Assembly (NCBI GenBank): GCA_003963075.1
Contig: RXJV01000059.1
Span: 49,253 to 113,252 of the forward strand
DNA: 64,000 nt
Source: Burkholderiales bacterium
GTDB lineage: Bacteria > Pseudomonadota > Gammaproteobacteria > Burkholderiales > Burkholderiaceae_C
Reading direction: 5' to 3'
Part shown: one piece after another, positions 60,601 to 64,000 of the stretch
Layout of the letters: each line of letters starts with the position of its first letter
Position numbering within the stretch: position 1 is the stretch's first letter
Translations under genes and position numbers: made by a program
Notes under the pieces: model-generated
What the model was told of the DNA's origin: nothing
Database searches by the model: none
The model's input: only the letters and a program-made list of their open reading frames with translations

Positions 60601-62272
60601 TGGGCTGTGGAACCTCAACAACGCTCAGGCCTTCACCGGCTTGACCACGGTTGCGGCGGCTACGCTGAACCTGAATGGCAGCCTCGCGGGTGGCGTGGAT
60701 TTGCGCAGTGGCGCGGTGCTGAAGGGCGTGGGGACGATCAGCGGCCCGCTCACGGTCGGTTCCGGCGCCAGGCTGGCGCCCGGCAACTCCCCGGGTGTGT
60801 TGACGGTGAATTCGAGCGTTAGCCTCGCGAGCGGCTCCACACTGGAGATCGACATCAATGGCCCCACCCCGGGCAACGGTGCCGGGCGCCATGACCAATT
60901 GGTCCTGAAAGGCGCATCGAGCCGTTTCTCGGCCGGAGGCGCACAGCTCACGATCAATCTCACCGGCATCACCGGCGTGACCGGCGCGCCCTATGTTCCA
61001 TCCCTGGGTCAAAAGTTCCGCATCGTCAGCGCCGAGGGCGGACGGGATGACACCAAGTTTGGCGACTTCGCCCAACCCGCTGGCCTGGACGCGGGCACCC
61101 GTTTGCGGGCGCTCTACCTCCCGAACAGCATTGACCTGATCGTCGTGCCCACCGCTTACCTGGCCTATGCAAAGGGTCAAGGCAGCAACCTGAATGCACA
61201 GTCGGTCGCAGCAGCCTTGGACGTCATGACCAAGGCGCAGGACAACGGCAAGGCGACAGCCGCACAGGCCGCGCTGGCCAATGCCGTCGTCGCGTTGGAT
61301 GGGCCGACGCTGCTCGATGCGATGCGCGGGCTCAGTGGCGAGATCCACGGGGCCGTTGCCACCGCGGTGCCGACCAGCGGCCTGCGACTCGAGAACGCGG
61401 TGTCTCGGCATTCGGCGGTGGTCTCGTCCCTTCCGCAGCGGGGGCTGTGGGTCGACATCGAGGGGGGCGACACGCGCTGGTCGGCGAGTGACACCTCATC
61501 GGGAGCACGAACCCAGCGCAGCAGCCAGGTCGTGATTGGTTTTGATGCGTTCAACGACGGCCAGCGGCTTCTCGGGCTGGCGCTCTCGCAATCGCAGCAG
61601 AGGCTGCGCTCGGATCAGGGCGGTGACGGGACGGTCGACGACACGCTGGCGGTGCTTTACGGCCAGTTCACCATCGCCAAGGGCCTGTTCGTTGAAGGCC
61701 ACGTCGGTGGCGGCAGCGGCAAAGCAAAGACGACACGGGACGACCCCTTGATGGCACCCGGTCAGGCTCAGCTCACGACCAGCGCGTCCACGGAGCAGCG
61801 ATTTGCCGGCGTCGGCATGCGTGCGCCATTGAACCTGGGCTCAACGCCGGTCGCGCCCTACGCCCGCTTCGACACGCGCCAGATCAAACGTGACGCGACG
61901 GACGAGGGTGCGGGTGCACTCTCGTCCTTGAGTCTTGACCGCTTCTCGGCCAATGGAAAGCGGATTGAGGTCGGCGTGGATGTGGGCTCGGAGGGAAGAG
62001 CCGCCAGCACCTCGCGCTTCACGCTCGGCGGGCGCATCGCCTGGGGTCGAGAGGGCGGCTCGCTCTCGTCGGCCACGGTCAGCGCGAAGCTTGCAGGCAC
62101 CGACATCGAGATCCATGCCCCACGCGTGGAGCGTCAGTACCTGCGTGCCGAATTGACTGGCACTTGGAGGCTGGCACCGGGAAGCCATGTTTTCGCGGGC
62201 CTGAACACCCAGAGCCGAACAGGCAGAACCGACACTGCATTCAGTGTGGGCGCGGTGTTTGCGCTGTTTTGA
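57602..62272 (+). CDS. Large autotransporter with tandem passenger repeats
   Basis: A 1556-residue type V secretion protein. It has a long signal peptide (hydrophobic core LNFVCLAIAALTPASA, cleavage near 50), with a basic leader as in extended autotransporter signals. Residues about 50-350 form a non-repetitive N-terminal domain. Residues 353-910 are six 93-residue repeats with a diverged seventh, built around LTGINTYTGATSIASGATL, the PATR-type passenger repeat. The last 280 residues form the outer-membrane beta-barrel and end in FALF with terminal Phe. It probably folds as a beta-helix on the surface for adhesion. GGAAATAT precedes the ATG. Confidence 0.93.
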   Translation: MMAQSSAQTCKHSSCQQHSRITQRPHNRLPRLNFVCLAIAALTPASAYSQTTFDFSSGWNAVAGSVTYSTSTFSTTSKGSPFQLIPPAGSGMYRLRPNNALTVDGAAAADVALGLTNGTVAGLLNNQPNSPGVVTNFAVLSKSMTLTAGSYSFAWALNVTDPGFNDGALFAVSGGGQQILQSLARAGGPGDTTGPSPNTYVAYTFDPNVGVTPWLTTTFTIATTGTYKVSFADYNWNDRLVDPNFFIATALGTYTGNPLAGTNAPPPTPDITPGTALGSALIAGNVNPVFDGGTLKADLPGQNYSSNIAIKGTGGSIDQGGLNSTFSGVLSDKVAGTSGALSIINSGTGGRVTLTGINTYTGATSIASGATLALSGAGSIAASSGLVNNGVFDISATTAGATLNSLTGGGSVALGAKTLTLANATGSFTGSISGSGSVGLTGGSQTLTGINTYTGATSVASGATLALSGAGSISASSGLVNNGVFDISATTAGATLNSLTGGGSVALGGKTLTLATATGSFTGSINGSGGVSITGGSQTLTGVQGYTGASSIASGATLALSGAGSIAASSGLLNNGVFDISATAAGATLNSLTGGGSVALGGKTLTLANATGSFTGSINGSGGIGITGGSQTLTGINTYTGATSVTSGATLALSGAGIISASSGLVNNGVFDISATAAGATLNSLTGGGSVGLGGKTLTLANATGSFSGPINGSGGVGITGGSQTLTGVQGYTGASSIASGATLALSGAGSIAASSGLLNNGVFDISATIAGATVNSLTGGGSVALGAKTLTLANATGIFSGSINGSGGVGITGGSQTLTGINTFTGTTSVGSGATLALSGAGSIAASSGLVNNGVFDISATTSGATLNSLTGGGNVALGGKTLTLANATGSFTGSINGSGGVSITGGSQTLTGSNTFTGTTSVPSGATLALSGAGSIAASSGLVNNGSLDISGTNQGSSLRTLAGAGNVSLGSKTLTIGAMVDTFAGTISGTGGVSINGGLWNLNNAQAFTGLTTVAAATLNLNGSLAGGVDLRSGAVLKGVGTISGPLTVGSGARLAPGNSPGVLTVNSSVSLASGSTLEIDINGPTPGNGAGRHDQLVLKGASSRFSAGGAQLTINLTGITGVTGAPYVPSLGQKFRIVSAEGGRDDTKFGDFAQPAGLDAGTRLRALYLPNSIDLIVVPTAYLAYAKGQGSNLNAQSVAAALDVMTKAQDNGKATAAQAALANAVVALDGPTLLDAMRGLSGEIHGAVATAVPTSGLRLENAVSRHSAVVSSLPQRGLWVDIEGGDTRWSASDTSSGARTQRSSQVVIGFDAFNDGQRLLGLALSQSQQRLRSDQGGDGTVDDTLAVLYGQFTIAKGLFVEGHVGGGSGKAKTTRDDPLMAPGQAQLTTSASTEQRFAGVGMRAPLNLGSTPVAPYARFDTRQIKRDATDEGAGALSSLSLDRFSANGKRIEVGVDVGSEGRAASTSRFTLGGRIAWGREGGSLSSATVSAKLAGTDIEIHAPRVERQYLRAELTGTWRLAPGSHVFAGLNTQSRTGRTDTAFSVGAVFALF
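58658..60610 (+). repeat. Seven tandem 279-bp repeats in the autotransporter
   Basis: The unit starts ACGCTGACCGGC and recurs at 58658, 58937, 59216, 59495, 59774, 60053 and 60332, exactly 279 bp apart each time. Units 1-6 are full length; unit 7 (60332 on) diverges after its first half. Units 3 and 5 share variant bases (GTGCAGGGCTATACC) not found in units 1, 2, 4, 6 and 7. Confidence 0.95.
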
Positions 62273-62410
62273 CCCAGGTGACGCCGCGTTGCCCACGAGC
62301 CCGACGGCCGCCAGCCGCGGCAGCCGACGCCGGTGGGATGTGAGCAACGCCCTGCCCCCACCACCGTGTCAGTGAGCGCCAAGGGATAAAGGCCACCCGC
62401 CAAACCACGC

Positions 62411-62435
62411 AAAAAAGCCCGCACGCAGCGGGCTT
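62411..62435 (-). terminator. Rho-independent terminator of the rpoA-rplQ operon
   Basis: On the minus strand AAGCCCGC-TGCGT-GCGGGCTT is an 8-bp stem followed by TTTTTT, 26 nt past the rplQ stop. It ends the ribosomal protein operon and may slow readthrough from the convergent autotransporter gene. Confidence 0.85.
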
Positions 62436-62460
62436 CTCAAATCTGTCGAGCGCGGCAGTG

Positions 62461-62850
62461 TTACTCGACCGCTTCGCCAGCCGTCTCGCCCTCGGGGCGG
62501 TCCACCAGTTCGACGAAGGCCATCGGCGCGTTGTCGCCAACGCGGAAGCCCATCTTCAGGATGCGGGTGTAGCCGCCCGGACGGGTCGCGAAGCGCGGGC
62601 CCAGCTCGTTGAACAGCTTGCTGACGATGTCGCGATCGCGCAGACGGTCAAAAGCCAGGCGGCGGTTGGCCAGCGTGGGCTCCTTCGCCAGGGTGATCAG
62701 GGGCTCAACGACGCGGCGCAGTTCCTTGGCCTTGGGGACCGTGGTCTTGATCGCTTCGTGCTGCAGCAGCGAAACGCACATATTGCGCAGCATCGCAGCG
62801 CGGTGGGCGCTGGTGCGGTTGAGTTTGCGGAGGCCGCTACGGTGACGCAT
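62461..62850 (-). CDS. rplQ: 50S ribosomal protein L17
   Basis: A 129-residue ribosomal protein. The N-terminus [20 protein letters not shown] and [21 protein letters not shown] are those of L17. A C-terminal acidic tail ([10 protein letters not shown]) extends it slightly. It follows rpoA after 103 nt, the usual last gene of the alpha operon, and is ended by the terminator at 62411-62435. Confidence 0.98.
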   Translation of the reverse strand: MRHRSGLRKLNRTSAHRAAMLRNMCVSLLQHEAIKTTVPKAKELRRVVEPLITLAKEPTLANRRLAFDRLRDRDIVSKLFNELGPRFATRPGGYTRILKMGFRVGDNAPMAFVELVDRPEGETAGEAVE

Positions 62851-62953
62851 GGTGCTTTTCCTTTCACTTCGTTAATGCCGGCAGCCGTATCAGGTACTGC
62901 CGGGTGCACCGGGTGGCGTTGGTCAGCGCGCCACCCATTTCTTCAATGCTGGA

Positions 62954-63943
62954 TCAGCGCTTGTCGAGGCCCTGGGGAGGCCAGTTCTCGAGGCGGGCGC
63001 CGAGGGTGAGACCGCGGGAAGCCAGGACTTCCTTGATCTCGTTGAGCGACTTGCGACCCAGGTTCGGGGTCTTGAGCAGCTCGGTCTCGGTGCGCTGGAT
63101 CAGGTCGCCGATGTAGTAGATGTTTTCGGCCTTCAGGCAGTTGGCCGAGCGCACGGTCAGCTCGAGCTCGTCGACCGGGCGCAGCAAGATCGGGTCGAAG
63201 CTGCTGGAGCGCTGGGCCGGCTGGTCGAAGCTGTCGATCAGATCGGTGCCCTGCAGCTGCGCGAAGACGGCGAGTTGCTCGACCAGGATCTTGGCGGAGG
63301 CACGGATCGCTTCCTCGGGCGAGATGGCGCCGTTGGTTTCGATTTCCATCACCAGCTTGTCCAGGTCGGTACGCTGTTCGACGCGAGCGTTCTCGACGGC
63401 GTAGCTGACGCGCTTGACCGGCGAGAAGGAGGCATCGAGGACGATGCGGCCGATGCTCTTGGTCGGCTCGTCGCCGAAGCGGCGCAGCGTGCCCGGCACA
63501 TAGCCGCGGCCCTTCTCGACCTTGATCTGCATGTCCAGCTTGCCGCCTTGGCTGAGGTGGGCAATGACGTGCTCGGGGTTGATGATCTCGACGTCGTGCG
63601 GGGTCTGGATGTCGGCCGCGGTGACGGGGCCTTCGCCTTCCTTGCGCAGGACCAGGGTCACTTCTTCACGGTTGTGCAGGCGGAAGACGACGCCCTTGAG
63701 GTTCAGCATGATGTGAACCACGTCCTCTTGCACGCCGTCGATGGCCGAGTACTCGTGCAGCACGCCGGCGATCGTCACTTCCGTCGGCGCATAACCCACC
63801 ATCGACGAGAGCAGCACACGGCGCAGGGCGTTGCCCAGGGTGTGACCGTAGCCGCGTTCGAACGGCTCCAGCGTGACCTTGGCGCGATGACCGCCCAGGG
63901 GCTCCACGTTGATGGACTTGGGTTTGAGCAAGTTGGTTTGCAT
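62954..63943 (-). CDS. rpoA: RNA polymerase alpha subunit
   Basis: A 329-residue subunit. The N-terminal dimerisation domain is seen in [20 protein letters not shown] and the [17 protein letters not shown] segment. The C-terminal DNA-binding domain begins near 255 ([23 protein letters not shown]) and contains [19 protein letters not shown]. Length is normal. It lies upstream of rplQ. Confidence 0.98.
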   Translation of the reverse strand: MQTNLLKPKSINVEPLGGHRAKVTLEPFERGYGHTLGNALRRVLLSSMVGYAPTEVTIAGVLHEYSAIDGVQEDVVHIMLNLKGVVFRLHNREEVTLVLRKEGEGPVTAADIQTPHDVEIINPEHVIAHLSQGGKLDMQIKVEKGRGYVPGTLRRFGDEPTKSIGRIVLDASFSPVKRVSYAVENARVEQRTDLDKLVMEIETNGAISPEEAIRASAKILVEQLAVFAQLQGTDLIDSFDQPAQRSSSFDPILLRPVDELELTVRSANCLKAENIYYIGDLIQRTETELLKTPNLGRKSLNEIKEVLASRGLTLGARLENWPPQGLDKR

Positions 63944-64000
63944 GAGGTCTTTCTTTCAATACCCTCGGTTCGTTACACCGATAAGGCTGAGGACCAGCCG
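63944..64000 (-). other. Leader upstream of rpoA
   Basis: The last 57 bases are upstream of rpoA. They include a purine stretch (GAAAGAAAGA) as a possible ribosome-binding region. No end of the expected preceding ribosomal gene is seen within the window. Confidence 0.4.

Overview
The window is GC-rich chromosomal DNA from a betaproteobacterium of the order Burkholderiales, most likely near the Rubrivivax/Roseateles/Leptothrix group. This rests on the gene families and their order: polA, a DUF2782 protein and a homoserine kinase of the aminoglycoside-phosphotransferase fold; a BPSS1780-type membrane protein; a PEP-CTERM protein; a LiuR-type leucine/isovalerate operator; and the rpoA-rplQ end of the ribosomal protein operon. 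The species assignment is inference. There is no rRNA, CRISPR array, intact insertion sequence or prophage. One tRNA gene is present, the initiator tRNA-fMet.

Layout. 1-3.7 kb: Nudix hydrolase, periplasmic binding protein, small membrane protein, secreted S9 peptidase. 3.8-9.7 kb: purine catabolism (guanine deaminase divergent from xanthine dehydrogenase XdhAB) and an orphan LuxR-type regulator. 9.7-20.3 kb: housekeeping genes (polA, thrB, a MOSC protein, uvrD, ychJ, truC). 20.3-29.7 kb: a phosphonate uptake and breakdown cluster: LysR regulator, phosphonoacetate hydrolase, iron alcohol dehydrogenase, phosphonoacetaldehyde dehydrogenase, a PhnZ-like HD protein on the opposite strand, PhnCDE transporter and a FAD oxidoreductase. 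29.7-33.3 kb: BI-1 family protein, NhaR-like regulator, isovaleryl-CoA dehydrogenase and carbonic anhydrase. 33.4-41.4 kb: PEP-CTERM protein, TMEM175-type channel, an M16 peptidase pair, and a P450 cassette with a divergent AraC regulator. 41.5-47.1 kb: thiolase and other acyl-CoA/hotdog genes. 47.2-50.6 kb: a lactate dehydrogenase-like enzyme and an ABC-2 exporter. 50.6-56.5 kb: the four-gene ligase-associated DNA repair cassette. 56.6-62.3 kb: tRNA-fMet, a gene-poor stretch, and a 1556-residue autotransporter with seven 279-bp repeats. The window ends with rplQ and rpoA on the minus strand.

How genes work together. In the phosphonate cluster PhnCDE imports the substrate. Phosphonoacetaldehyde would be made by the FAD oxidoreductase or the iron alcohol dehydrogenase, since no PhnW transaminase is present. 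PhnY then oxidises it to phosphonoacetate and PhnA hydrolyses that to acetate and phosphate. Two near-identical 16-bp palindromes, about 10 kb apart, tie isovaleryl-CoA dehydrogenase and the thiolase to one regulon. The repair cassette is a single run of overlapping genes (nuclease, ligase, helicase, phosphoesterase).

Most notable observations: the phnW-less phosphonate cluster with an orphan PhnZ-like oxygenase; the paired LiuR-type operators; a structured intergenic repeat of about 110 bp in two copies, one supplying a stop codon; an exact 279-bp period in the autotransporter; a degenerate receiver domain; a lactate dehydrogenase-like enzyme with an altered specificity residue; and several genes whose -10-like box lies only 6-8 nt from the start codon. 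All positions were read by eye. No database search or folding program was run.
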